Source: Staphylococcus haemolyticus
Lineage (GTDB): Bacteria > Bacillota > Bacilli > Staphylococcales > Staphylococcaceae
Direction of reading: 5' to 3'
Assembly (NCBI RefSeq): GCF_006094395.1
Contig: NZ_CP035291.1
Coordinates: 434,001 to 498,000 of the forward strand
Length of the DNA stretch: 64,000 bases
This document shows positions 54,964 to 63,396 of the stretch, piece by piece (positions within the stretch are counted from its first letter, which is position 1; each line of letters opens with the position of its first letter). The notes beneath the pieces were generated by a model that saw only the letters and a program-made list of their open reading frames with translations, was not told where the DNA came from and did no database searches. The translations under genes and the position numbers were made by a program.

Positions 54964-55566
54964 ATGAAGAATTGGATTAATCGATTGATGACGATACTTG
55001 GTGTCATACTCATCTTAGTAGCAGTGTATCTATTTGCTAAACCGCATATCGATAATTATTTACATGAAAAAGATAACGACAACAAAATAGAACAATATGA
55101 TAAACAGGATAAGTCTAGCAATAAACAAACACCAACCATCCCTAAGGATAAAACTAAAATGGCAGGGTATATATCAGTGCCAGATGCAGAGATTAAAGAA
55201 CCAGTGTATCCTGGACCAGCTACACCAGAACAGTTAAATCGTGGTGTAAGTTTCGCTGAGAAAGATGAATCGCTAAGTGATCAAAATATATCAATCGCAG
55301 GTCATACATTTACCGATAGACCACATTACCAATTCACAAACTTAAAAGCAGCTAAAAAAGGTAGCAAAGTGTACTTCAAGATAGGAAATGAAACACGCGA
55401 ATATAAAATGACTAGTATACGTGATGTTAATCCAGACGAAGTTGAAGTATTAGATGAACACAAAGGTGAAAAGAATCAATTAACATTAATCACATGTGAT
55501 GATTACAATGAACAAACCGGTGTTTGGGAAAAACGTAAAATCTTTGTGGCGAAACAAGTTAATTAA
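54964..55566 (+). CDS. srtA: Sortase A
   Basis: The 200-residue class A sortase anchors LPXTG surface proteins to the cell wall. It has an N-terminal signal-anchor (LMTILGVILILVAVYLFAKP) followed by a charged linker and the beta-barrel domain. The catalytic triad is present: His114 in IAGHTFTDRP, Cys178 in LITCDDYNEQTGVWE and Arg191 in KRKIFVAK, each offset by 6 from S. aureus SrtA (120, 184, 197). ATG 54964 follows AAAGGAG. It is monocistronic; terminator at 55641-55684. Confidence 0.96.
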   Translation: MKNWINRLMTILGVILILVAVYLFAKPHIDNYLHEKDNDNKIEQYDKQDKSSNKQTPTIPKDKTKMAGYISVPDAEIKEPVYPGPATPEQLNRGVSFAEKDESLSDQNISIAGHTFTDRPHYQFTNLKAAKKGSKVYFKIGNETREYKMTSIRDVNPDEVEVLDEHKGEKNQLTLITCDDYNEQTGVWEKRKIFVAKQVN

Positions 55567-55640
55567 ATGTATTTTCAAAATTTGAAATACATCTAATTAA
55601 CCCAAAACGTTCCATAAAATATTAAAATTAAGTCATCAGG

Positions 55641-55684
55641 AGTGATACTAGATATCTAATATATATCTTGTATCACTTTTTTTA
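55641..55684 (+). terminator. Terminator after srtA
   Basis: AGTGATACTAGATAT pairs with ATATCTTGTATCACT (arms 55641 on and up to 55677), followed by seven T. Confidence 0.85.
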
Positions 55685-55832
55685 ATTTAACATTATAATT
55701 AGTCAGGTTATTTTTATCATTTGTATTTAATTTCAAAATGTGAATATAGTTTCATCATGTTAGTGTGAACTTCAACCCTAATTAGATGGCATATATAATA
55801 AATGTGAATACAACGGACTAGGGGGATTGCAC

Positions 55833-56630
55833 ATGGTTAAAGCTATTGCAGTAGATATGGACGGTACATTCTTAGATTCTAAGAAGAATTATGATAAAGA
55901 CCGTTTTGAGAAGATATTTAAAGCATTGAAAGAACGCAATATAGAATTCATTGCTGCAAGTGGAAATCAATTTGCTAAGTTACAATCTATATTTGGAGAA
56001 AGGGATATGTTCTTTATTTCTGAAAATGGTGCAGTTATTTACAGAGGTAAAGATTTATATAATTATCGTAGCTTCAATCAAGTTGAGTATAAAGAAGTTG
56101 TAGATTATTTAAATATCGATAGAAACATTAAAGAGTTTATTGTTTGCGGATTGAAGAGTGCCTACATATTGAAAGATACAAGTGAAGCATTTAAGAAGGA
56201 TGCACATTTTTACTATCATCAGTTAGAGGAAATTGATTCTTTTCAACCTTTACCAGAAGATGAATATGTCAAGATTGCATTAAATATTAATCGAGATACG
56301 CATTCAACACTTGATACTGATTTAGAAGAAAAGTTTAGCAATATTATTAAACTCGTATCGAGTGGACATGATAGTATTGATATTATTATGCCTAATATGA
56401 CAAAAGGACAAGCGCTTCAACGTTTATTGGAAGAGTGGCATATGGCTACTTCTGATTTGATGGCGTTTGGTGATGCTAACAATGATAAGGACATGCTTGA
56501 ATTAGCCGAGCACAGTTATGTAATGGCTAATAGTCATGATAAATCACTATTTGAAGTTGCAAAGGCAGTTGCTCCAAGTAATGATGAGCAAGGGGTATTA
56601 CAGATTATAGAGCAAGAAGTATTAAAATAG
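55833..56630 (+). CDS. Cof-type HAD-superfamily phosphatase
   Basis: The 265-residue HAD hydrolase of the Cof/IIB class has motif I AVDMDGTFLDS, motif II AASGNQF, Lys in MTKGQALQRL and motif III AFGDANNDKDML. The cap domain lies between. These enzymes dephosphorylate sugar phosphates or nucleotides such as flavin precursors; the substrate here is unknown. ATG 55833 is preferred to TTG 55827 because GGGGG lies 8-12 bp upstream. Terminator palindrome at 56639. Confidence 0.88.
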   Translation: MVKAIAVDMDGTFLDSKKNYDKDRFEKIFKALKERNIEFIAASGNQFAKLQSIFGERDMFFISENGAVIYRGKDLYNYRSFNQVEYKEVVDYLNIDRNIKEFIVCGLKSAYILKDTSEAFKKDAHFYYHQLEEIDSFQPLPEDEYVKIALNINRDTHSTLDTDLEEKFSNIIKLVSSGHDSIDIIMPNMTKGQALQRLLEEWHMATSDLMAFGDANNDKDMLELAEHSYVMANSHDKSLFEVAKAVAPSNDEQGVLQIIEQEVLK

Positions 56631-56638
56631 CTTAAAAA

Positions 56639-56672
56639 AGGAGAATTCTCAATTTTGAGAATTCTCCTGTTT
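56639..56672. terminator. Bidirectional terminator between the HAD gene and ddh
   Basis: AGGAGAATTCTCAA (56639-56652) and TTGAGAATTCTCCT (56655-56668) form a perfect 14-bp stem with a 2-base loop, followed by GTTTATTTA. Confidence 0.85.
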
Positions 56673-56690
56673 ATTTATTAAACACATATC

Positions 56691-57683
56691 TTAGTTTAAT
56701 TGAGTTTCACATTTACCAGTATTAATAACTGATAATGCTGCGTTTAATCCGCCTTCAACTAAATTTCTCACAGCTTCATCAGAGAAGAATGCGATATGTG
56801 GAGTGACCAAAATGTTTTCATGTTTAATTAATTCTAATAAAGTTTCATCTTCGATCTCTTTACCTGTCCAATCATAAGTAAAGTATGGCGCTTCATTTTC
56901 ATAAGTATCAATAGCAGCACCATATAATGTACCGTCATTAACAGCTTTAATTAATTCAGGTGTATCAATTACAGCACCACGAGCTGCATTAACTAATACT
57001 GCACCTTTTTTCACTTTAGAGAACATATCTGCATCGAATAAGTGGAAACTTTCTTTGTTCGCTGGAACATGTAATGAAATGATATCAGCATCAGCAATTG
57101 CTTCTTCAACTGTATCTTTATATTCTATGAAGTCTAATGAATTGTTAGGGTATGCATCATAACCTACAACTTTAGCTCCGAAACCAGCATAAATTTTACC
57201 AGTTGCAGCACCGATACGTCCTGTACCGATAATAGCTACTGTCATATTTTTAACAGGGGTAGACATAATAGGTGCAGCCCATTTGAAATTATGTTCTTGA
57301 ACACGTTTTTCAATCGCAGGGAAGCGACGAACTAATTGTAAAGCGATAGAAACTGAATATTCAGCAATAGTTTCTGGTGAATAACTAGGTACATTTGAAA
57401 TGATAATGCCATGTTTTTTAGCTAAATCTAAATCGTACATGTCGAAACCAGCAGTACGTTGAGCAATTTGTTTAATACCATATTCTTCAAGTTTAGGGTA
57501 AACAGAGTCTGCTAATTTACCAAATTGCATTGTAGTAACACCATCGAAACCTTTAGCTAAATCAACTGTATCTTCACTTAAAATTTCTTCAGTTGTAACA
57601 ACTTCAACATTGTTCGCTTTACCCCAGTTTAAAGCGTCATTTTTCTCGTAATCACGAGTTCCATAAAACATAATTTTTGTCAT
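56691..57683 (-). CDS. ddh: D-lactate dehydrogenase
   Basis: The 330-residue enzyme reduces pyruvate to D-lactate with NADH. The sequence is very close to S. aureus Ddh ([34 protein letters not shown]). Motifs are [21 protein letters not shown] with Asp in [19 protein letters not shown] (Arg), [10 protein letters not shown] (Glu) and [12 protein letters not shown] (catalytic His). The start is ATG 57683 with GAGGT upstream. A perfect Rex box lies 137 bp upstream. It is a paralogue of the dehydrogenase at 10602. Confidence 0.95.
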   Translation of the reverse strand: MTKIMFYGTRDYEKNDALNWGKANNVEVVTTEEILSEDTVDLAKGFDGVTTMQFGKLADSVYPKLEEYGIKQIAQRTAGFDMYDLDLAKKHGIIISNVPSYSPETIAEYSVSIALQLVRRFPAIEKRVQEHNFKWAAPIMSTPVKNMTVAIIGTGRIGAATGKIYAGFGAKVVGYDAYPNNSLDFIEYKDTVEEAIADADIISLHVPANKESFHLFDADMFSKVKKGAVLVNAARGAVIDTPELIKAVNDGTLYGAAIDTYENEAPYFTYDWTGKEIEDETLLELIKHENILVTPHIAFFSDEAVRNLVEGGLNAALSVINTGKCETQLN

Positions 57684-58001
57684 TTTAATAACCTCACTTC
57701 ATTTTATATGAATTTATAATTAATAAATAAGTTTTCTTAAGTTGTCTATAGAAATGTGAATTACTAATAGTAATAATGATTTAAAACATCTCTATTACTT
57801 AACTTACAAATATATTATATTGTGAATTTATTCACAAATCAATAGGCAATATGAAATTTATTTTTCGATTGTTAAAAAATTCACATAAAAATAGTAAATT
57901 TTCATTTATTTTTTAATGATAACTTTTGTAAGCGTATAACTTTAGACTAAAGGAAACGTACTTTATAATCAAATTAGTACTATCTAAGGAGGATATATTT
58001 C
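57684..58001. promoter_or_regulatory. Divergent promoter region of ddh and the nitroreductase
   Basis: No gene is visible in these 318 AT-rich bases. A perfect Rex operator is at 57820-57837. The nitroreductase ribosome-binding site AAGGAGG is at 57988. Confidence 0.6.
57820..57837. promoter_or_regulatory. Rex operator upstream of ddh
   Basis: TTGTGAATTTATTCACAA is an exact match to the Rex consensus TTGTGAAWWWWTTCACAA. It could influence both divergent genes. Confidence 0.9.
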
Positions 58002-58658
58002 ATGAGTTCAATGCAAGAGACAATAATCAACGCATTTAATTTTAGACATGCAACAAAGGAATTTGATCCTGAAAAGAAAGTTAGTGAGTCAGACTTCCAC
58101 ACAATATTAGAAACAGGTCGCTTATCACCTAGTTCACTAGGATTAGAACCTTGGCGTTTTGTTGTTATTGAGAATGAAGATTTAAAAGAAAAATTAAAAC
58201 CTTACAGTTGGGGAGCACAAAAGCAATTAAATACAGCAAGTCGTTTCGTTATTATTCTTGCACGTAAAAATGTCACTGCAGATTCAGAATACGTACAACA
58301 TATAATTCGAGGTATTAAAAAATACGAAGAAAGTACGATTCCAGCAGTTGAAGATAAATTTAATAATTTCCAAACGAATTTCCATATTAACGATAATGAG
58401 CGAACGTTATTAGACTGGGCAAGTAAACAAACTTACATTGCATTAGCTAACATGATGACCTCTGCAGCATTATTAGGAATTGATTCATGTCCTATGGAAG
58501 GATTTGATTTAGATAAAGTTACTGAAATTTTAGCTGAAGAAAATGTTGTCGATACGGAACATTTCGCACCATCAGTTATGGTTGCATTTGGTTATCGAAA
58601 AGAAGAACCAAAAGATAAAGTTCGTCAACCTGCCGAAGACGTTATTGAATGGATTTAA
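58002..58658 (+). CDS. Nitroreductase-family NAD(P)H oxidoreductase
   Basis: The 218-residue FMN-dependent nitroreductase has [15 protein letters not shown] (FMN phosphate binding, RHATKEF), [22 protein letters not shown], and [19 protein letters not shown], resembling the NfsB/YodC-type of staphylococci. It reduces nitro compounds or quinones. ATG 58002 follows AAGGAGG. It is divergent from ddh across a Rex box. Terminator at 58671. Confidence 0.88.
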   Translation: MSSMQETIINAFNFRHATKEFDPEKKVSESDFHTILETGRLSPSSLGLEPWRFVVIENEDLKEKLKPYSWGAQKQLNTASRFVIILARKNVTADSEYVQHIIRGIKKYEESTIPAVEDKFNNFQTNFHINDNERTLLDWASKQTYIALANMMTSAALLGIDSCPMEGFDLDKVTEILAEENVVDTEHFAPSVMVAFGYRKEEPKDKVRQPAEDVIEWI

Positions 58659-58670
58659 TATAGGACTAAA

Positions 58671-58699
58671 AAAGAGAGTGAAGACTCTCTTTTTTTATT
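58671..58699 (+). terminator. Terminator after the nitroreductase
   Basis: AAAGAGAGT (58671-58679) pairs with ACTCTCTTT (58684-58692) around GAAG, followed by T-rich sequence. Confidence 0.85.
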
Positions 58700-58822
58700 A
58701 TCTATAAGTGATAGATTCTATAACTAGAATTAATGATGTTTAAAGAACTTAATACACGGAAAAATATTACAAGCAAGTTAGTGTATTTAAAAATGTAAAT
58801 AAGGTAAAATAATAGTAGTTTT

Positions 58823-58838
58823 AAGTAAACGCTTACAT
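58823..58838 (+). promoter_or_regulatory. cre site upstream of the aldehyde dehydrogenase
   Basis: AAGTAAACGCTTACAT matches WTGNAARCGNWWWCAW at 15 of 16 positions and is nearly palindromic, 62 bp before the start codon. CcpA control is likely. Confidence 0.65.
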
Positions 58839-58899
58839 TTTGATGTAAACACAACGCACATAAGGTTTTTCATAAATTTATATAAAGGGATGATGAAAA

Positions 58900-60393
58900 A
58901 TGGCAAAAGTAAACGTTAGAGATTTCATAGAGGAACAATACGGTTTATTTATCAACGGTGAATTTCAAGCAAGCGAAAGTGGAGACACATTAACTGTAAC
59001 TAACCCTGCGAATGGTGAAGATTTAGCTAAAGTAGCTAAAGCAAGTAAATCTGATGTTGATAAAGCAGTACAAGCTGCACAAGATGCTTTTGACAGTTGG
59101 AGTAAGACATCTAAAGAAGAACGTGCGGACTATTTATTAGAAATTAGTCGTCGAATTCATGAAAAAGTGGAACACTTCGCGACAATTGAATCGTTACAAA
59201 ATGGTAAGCCTTATCGAGAAACGTCAACAATTGATGTGCCATTAACAGCAAATCAATTTAAATATTTTGCGAGTGTATTAACAACAGACGAAGGTTCAGT
59301 CAATGAAATTGATGAGAATACAATGAGTTTAGTAGTCAATGAACCAGTAGGTGTTGTTGGTGCAGTAGTTGCATGGAACTTCCCAATTTTATTAGCGTCA
59401 TGGAAATTAGCACCAGCATTAGCTGCGGGTAATACAATTGTGATTCAACCATCTTCTTCTACACCATTATCATTAATTGAACTTGCGAAGATCTTCCAAG
59501 AAGTATTACCTAAAGGTGTCGTAAACGTATTAACTGGTAAAGGTTCAGAATCAGGCGATGCAATCTTCAATCATGAAGGTGTAAACAAATTATCATTTAC
59601 AGGATCAACAGACGTTGGTTACGGCGTTGCGAAAGCAGGTGCTGAACGTATCGTTCCAACTACATTAGAACTTGGTGGTAAAAGTGCTAATATCATCTTT
59701 GACGATGCAAATTTAGATCAAGTTGTTGAAGGTGCTCAATTAGGTATTTTATTCAACCAAGGTGAAGTATGTAGTGCTGGTTCACGTTTATTAGTACAAT
59801 CTTCAATTTATGATAAAGTAATGCCTAAATTAAAAGAAGCTTTCGAAAATATCAAAGTGGGAGATCCATTTGATGAAGACGTTAAAATGAGTGCTCAAAC
59901 TGGCCCAGAACAACTTGAAAAAATTGAAAGCTACGTAAAAATTGCAGAAGAAGATTCAAATGCAAATATCTTAACAGGTGGTCATCGCTTAACAGATAAT
60001 GGACGTGACAAAGGATACTTCTTCGAGCCTACAATCATCGAAATTAAAGATAATAGTCATCAATTAGCACAAGAAGAAATTTTCGGACCAGTTGTAGTAG
60101 TAGAAAAATTTGAAGATGAAGCTGAAGCGATTAAAATTGCGAATGATTCAGAATACGGTTTAGCGGGTGGTATCTTTACTACTAATATTAACCGTGCATT
60201 AAATGTTGCTAAAGCGATGAGAACTGGTCGTATTTGGATTAACACTTATAACCAATTCCCAGCTGGTGCGCCATTCGGTGGATATAAAAAATCTGGTATC
60301 GGTCGTGAAATTTATAAAGACGCTATTAAAAACTATCAACAAGTTAAAAATATCTTCATTGATACTAGCAATCAAACAAAAAGATTATACTAA
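58900..60393 (+). CDS. aldA: NAD-dependent aldehyde dehydrogenase
   Basis: The 497-residue aldehyde dehydrogenase closely resembles staphylococcal AldA. Motifs are [34 protein letters not shown] (NAD), Glu in [13 protein letters not shown], catalytic Cys in [16 protein letters not shown] and [13 protein letters not shown]. It likely oxidises acetaldehyde or other aliphatic aldehydes to acids. ATG 58900 follows AAAGGGATG. It is monocistronic, with a cre site upstream and terminator at 60440. Confidence 0.92.
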   Translation: MAKVNVRDFIEEQYGLFINGEFQASESGDTLTVTNPANGEDLAKVAKASKSDVDKAVQAAQDAFDSWSKTSKEERADYLLEISRRIHEKVEHFATIESLQNGKPYRETSTIDVPLTANQFKYFASVLTTDEGSVNEIDENTMSLVVNEPVGVVGAVVAWNFPILLASWKLAPALAAGNTIVIQPSSSTPLSLIELAKIFQEVLPKGVVNVLTGKGSESGDAIFNHEGVNKLSFTGSTDVGYGVAKAGAERIVPTTLELGGKSANIIFDDANLDQVVEGAQLGILFNQGEVCSAGSRLLVQSSIYDKVMPKLKEAFENIKVGDPFDEDVKMSAQTGPEQLEKIESYVKIAEEDSNANILTGGHRLTDNGRDKGYFFEPTIIEIKDNSHQLAQEEIFGPVVVVEKFEDEAEAIKIANDSEYGLAGGIFTTNINRALNVAKAMRTGRIWINTYNQFPAGAPFGGYKKSGIGREIYKDAIKNYQQVKNIFIDTSNQTKRLY

Positions 60394-60439
60394 GATAGTT
60401 AGTTTATAAATAAAAAATGAATATCATTTAAATTGAATG

Positions 60440-60482
60440 AGAGCTATCTGCAAAGCTGAGACTTTGCAGGTAGCTCTTTTTA
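60440..60482 (+). terminator. Terminator after aldA
   Basis: AGAGCTATCTGCAAAG (60440-60455) pairs with CTTTGCAGGTAGCTCT (60462-60477), followed by TTTTTA. Confidence 0.92.
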
Positions 60483-60634
60483 TGAGTTTAAAAGATAAGC
60501 GTATATGATTTAGTTACAAATTGCACATTGTAAAAGTTTTATTTAGAAATTGATAGATTGAGACTTTTTTTAAATTAAATAAGTTATAATACAATTTAAG
60601 TCTTTAAAATCTATATTTTGCAAAAGGGAATATA

Positions 60635-61543
60635 ATGAAAAAATTACAAGTATTATTAATTAGTTTTATAGCATTAGTACTCATCCTTAGTGGTTGTTCT
60701 AAACATGATAAGAAACATTCGAGAGACCATGAACCAAAAGAATTAAAAGTAGAATTTGTACCGTCCCAAAATTCAAAAACGTTGAACGCTAAAGTGAAAC
60801 CGTTACAGCAACAGTTGTCAAAAGAATTAGGCATTCCAGTTAAAGTACATGTGGCAACTAATTATAATGCAATGGTAGAAGCTTTAAGATCAAAGAAAGT
60901 GGATGTTGCATTTATTTCACCAGTGTCCTATACAATCGCTCACGATAAAGGTGCTGCAGATGTACTGTTGAAGTCCAAAGGTTATTTAGTAGATGATAAA
61001 GGTAATCCAACTAATAAATTAGTCGATTATTATCGCTCACAAATCGTAGTTCGTAAAGACAGTCATTTACATAAGTTAAAGGATTTAAAAGGGACCAAAG
61101 TAGGCTTGCAAGACCCAGAATCTACTTCAGGATATATTTATCCAATGGCAAGCTTAAAAAAAGTTAATGTTAATCAGAATGATATCAAAATTGCTCAAAT
61201 TAAAGGTCATGATCAAGCATTGATAGCCTTGTTAAACGGTGATGTGGATGCTGTAGCTACATATCAAGATGCACGTGCTGATTTAAAGCAAGATTATCCA
61301 AAAATATATAAAGACACTAAAGTGATTTATCGCACCGATAAGATACCAAATGATACGATTTCTGTGCGTGGTGATATGAGTAAACAGTGGAAAACGAAAA
61401 TCAGTAATGCCTTTTTAGATATTAGTAAATCTGAAAAAGGTAAGAAAATACTTACAGATATTTATGGGCATCAAGGCTATGAAAAAGCAAAAGATAGTGA
61501 CTTTGATACAGTAAGAAAGTATAGAAAACTTGTCGAGGAATAA
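60635..61543 (+). CDS. PhnD-family phosphate/phosphite/phosphonate-binding lipoprotein, orphan
   Basis: The 302-residue periplasmic-binding-type lipoprotein has a signal peptide with lipobox LILSGCSK (Cys near residue 22). It carries the PhnD-type fold: LKVEFVPSQNSKTLNAKVKP, VDVAFISPVSYTIAHDKGA, GTKVGLQDPESTSGYIYP and RTDKIPNDTISVRGDM. Family members bind phosphonate, phosphite or phosphate esters for an ABC importer. No ATPase or permease gene is adjacent: repeats follow, then a gene on the other strand. It must share a transporter encoded elsewhere or be a relic. ATG 60635 follows AAAGGGAAT. Confidence 0.88.
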   Translation: MKKLQVLLISFIALVLILSGCSKHDKKHSRDHEPKELKVEFVPSQNSKTLNAKVKPLQQQLSKELGIPVKVHVATNYNAMVEALRSKKVDVAFISPVSYTIAHDKGAADVLLKSKGYLVDDKGNPTNKLVDYYRSQIVVRKDSHLHKLKDLKGTKVGLQDPESTSGYIYPMASLKKVNVNQNDIKIAQIKGHDQALIALLNGDVDAVATYQDARADLKQDYPKIYKDTKVIYRTDKIPNDTISVRGDMSKQWKTKISNAFLDISKSEKGKKILTDIYGHQGYEKAKDSDFDTVRKYRKLVEE

Positions 61544-61895
61544 AAATTTAAGATTAAGGGAGTGGGACAGAATTCTTTTAAAATTCGTCGTCCCACCCCC
61601 GCAAGGATGACTAGAACTGAGAAAAGCTTGATTTAAGCGCCTTCTCAGTTCAGTCAGCTACTGCGAATTTGCTAAATAGCATTATTATATTATTTATGTC
61701 CCAGACTGTATAAATATATATTGGCAGTAGTTGACTCAATTAAAATACACTTGTAGCAAGCTTCTATTTAATTCAAGTCAAACTTGTTGTCGGGGCAGGA
61801 CCACGAAATAAATTTTGGAAAATATTATTTCGTAGTCCCGCCCCCAATCTATTTAAAATGACATGTTTTATAAACGATGCCAAATACTAACCATA
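61544..61895. repeat. 352-bp intergenic block of tandem hairpin repeats
   Basis: No gene is visible. GGGAGTGGGAC with GTCCCACCCCC (61558-61600), an inner hairpin CTGAGAAaaGCTT / AAGCGCCTTCTCAG near 61618-61650, a TTTGCTAAATAGCATTATTA unit at 61672 shared with 14587, a TTGGCAGTAGTTGACT unit at 61722 shared with 53801, and a 20-bp stem GGGGCAGGACCACGAAATAA (61792-61811) with TTATTTCGTAGTCCCGCCCC (61825-61844). Confidence 0.75.
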
Positions 61896-62702
61896 TTATC
61901 CTGGAACGACACTTGTATCACTGTGAACTGTAATATCAAAGCCTTCAGGAGATGTAATATGTTCTTCTTTAGCATTTGGTTTATATATATCGAAATGAAC
62001 TAAGCCATAAGTAGTCTCGTTATCTGTTCTAGCTTGGTTGGATTGCCATACATTAGTAGCGATATGATGATGATATTTTTGAGTAGACATGAACAAAGCT
62101 TGTGGGAAATTAGAAATATGTTCTAAACCTATTTGTTCCACATAAAAGTCACGTGCTTGCCCGATATCGTGTGTTTTAAGATGTAAATGTCCAATTTTGC
62201 CATCAGCAGGCCAACCGTTCCAACCTTCTTCAGTACGTTGTGCAATTAAATCATCTGCATCTACTGCAAGTGTATCCATTTTTACAAAATTACCATCCCA
62301 TTGCCAACTTTCATATGGACGATCTTGATATACTTCAATGCCGTTACCTTCTGGATCATTAAAGTATAACGCTTCACTTACAAGATGATCTCCACCACCT
62401 ACAGGCACATTTAAACGACTAGCGTGGAATAAAAAGTTTGCTAAATCTGTGCGTGTAGGAAGTAAATAAGCGACATGAAATAAACCGGCTTCTCTAAACC
62501 CAGGACGGCGACCATCTTCTAAATATTGTAGTGTTAATGTATGACCATTAGCACCAACATTAAAGATGACATGATTGTCGTCTTGTTCTTTAATTGAAAA
62601 TCCTAGTATATTTTTATAAAAGTTTGACATTTTATTTAAGTCTTCAACGTTTAATGTAATATTAGTAACTTGTGTTGCTTCAGTAGTGTGAAATGCATTC
62701 AT
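61896..62702 (-). CDS. Two-domain VOC protein, CatE/catechol 2,3-dioxygenase-like
   Basis: The 268-residue protein consists of two VOC modules: residues 10-130 (ITLNVEDLNKMSNFYKNILGF, GLFHVAYLLPTR, FNDPEGNGIEVYQDRP) and 165-260 (IGHLHLKTHDIGQARDFYVEQIGL, YGLVHFDIY). It resembles staphylococcal and Bacillus CatE-like ring-cleaving dioxygenases. The expected metal ligands (His, His, Glu) can be placed as GHLHLK, H of the second module and Glu in GIEVYQ, but the assignment is uncertain. The start is ATG 62702 with AGGAGG upstream. Function unproven. Confidence 0.8.
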   Translation of the reverse strand: MNAFHTTEATQVTNITLNVEDLNKMSNFYKNILGFSIKEQDDNHVIFNVGANGHTLTLQYLEDGRRPGFREAGLFHVAYLLPTRTDLANFLFHASRLNVPVGGGDHLVSEALYFNDPEGNGIEVYQDRPYESWQWDGNFVKMDTLAVDADDLIAQRTEEGWNGWPADGKIGHLHLKTHDIGQARDFYVEQIGLEHISNFPQALFMSTQKYHHHIATNVWQSNQARTDNETTYGLVHFDIYKPNAKEEHITSPEGFDITVHSDTSVVPG

Positions 62703-62825
62703 AATGTAGTGCCTCCTAAGATGAATAAGTCATCCTTATTTATTATTTATATTAAGTATAATAAATATACTACTAATCATTAAATTAATCAAGGCAGTTG
62801 CTTTAAAACTTTAAAAGCATACAAA

Positions 62826-62884
62826 AAAGCTTTTAGACTAATGTAATAAAGGTGTACTATAAACCTCATTCAAGTCTAAAAGCT
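62826..62884. terminator. Hairpin between the VOC gene and the small GNAT gene
   Basis: AGCTTTTAGACT (62828-62839) pairs with AGTCTAAAAGCT (62871-62882), with A-rich and T-rich flanks; it probably terminates the GNAT gene on the minus strand. Confidence 0.7.
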
Positions 62885-62941
62885 AATTCTGTAAAACATT
62901 TCAGTTAACTTCAAATTGTAAGCCAACAAATATGAAATAGA

Positions 62942-63223
62942 TTATCCTAAATAAACATCTTGATAATCATCATTTTTCTCTAGAACGTCTTTCGCAAATG
63001 GGCAAGATGCGATGATTTTTAAGTTGTTTTCACGTGCATAATTAACGACAGCTTCAACTAATTGTTTTCCTAGACCTTGTCCACCTAATTCATCAGCGAC
63101 ACCAGTATGGTCAATATCGATTTCATTATTATCTACTTGTTTAAACGTAATGACAGCTTGAGCATTTTGTTCATCTTCGCCAACATAAAATTGTTGATTA
63201 CCTTTTTTGATTTCTTGTGCCAT
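62942..63223 (-). CDS. Small GNAT-like acetyltransferase (COG2388 type)
   Basis: The 93-residue protein of the short GNAT group comprises NQQFYVGEDEQNAQAVITFK, IDIDHTGVADELGGQGLGKQLVEAVVNYA (acetyl-CoA loop Q-G-L-G-K) and KIIASCPFAKDVLEKN. A conserved Cys follows, as in the structurally studied S. aureus homologue. The substrate is unknown. The start is ATG 63223 after AAAGGAGTGACG. Confidence 0.85.
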   Translation of the reverse strand: MAQEIKKGNQQFYVGEDEQNAQAVITFKQVDNNEIDIDHTGVADELGGQGLGKQLVEAVVNYARENNLKIIASCPFAKDVLEKNDDYQDVYLG

Positions 63224-63363
63224 AAAACGTCACTCCTTTAATAATGTCATATTAATATCTATCACTTTTGAAGAAATCTAAAACATTTTAAAATTAAATA
63301 TTAAACCTCAAATATAATAATAAACATAGATATTGCATTATTACATTATTAAAGATATAGTTA

Positions 63364-63384
63364 AAAACGAATTTATTACGTTTT
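63364..63384. promoter_or_regulatory. Zur-like operator upstream of adcA
   Basis: AAAACGAAT-T-TATTACGTTTT-type palindrome (arms AAAACG and CGTTTT) matches 17 of 21 positions of the Zur box AAATCGTAAT-N-ATTACGATTT. It lies directly before the ribosome-binding site, fitting zinc repression of adcA. Confidence 0.55.
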
Positions 63385-63396
63385 GGAGGGTTCTGT

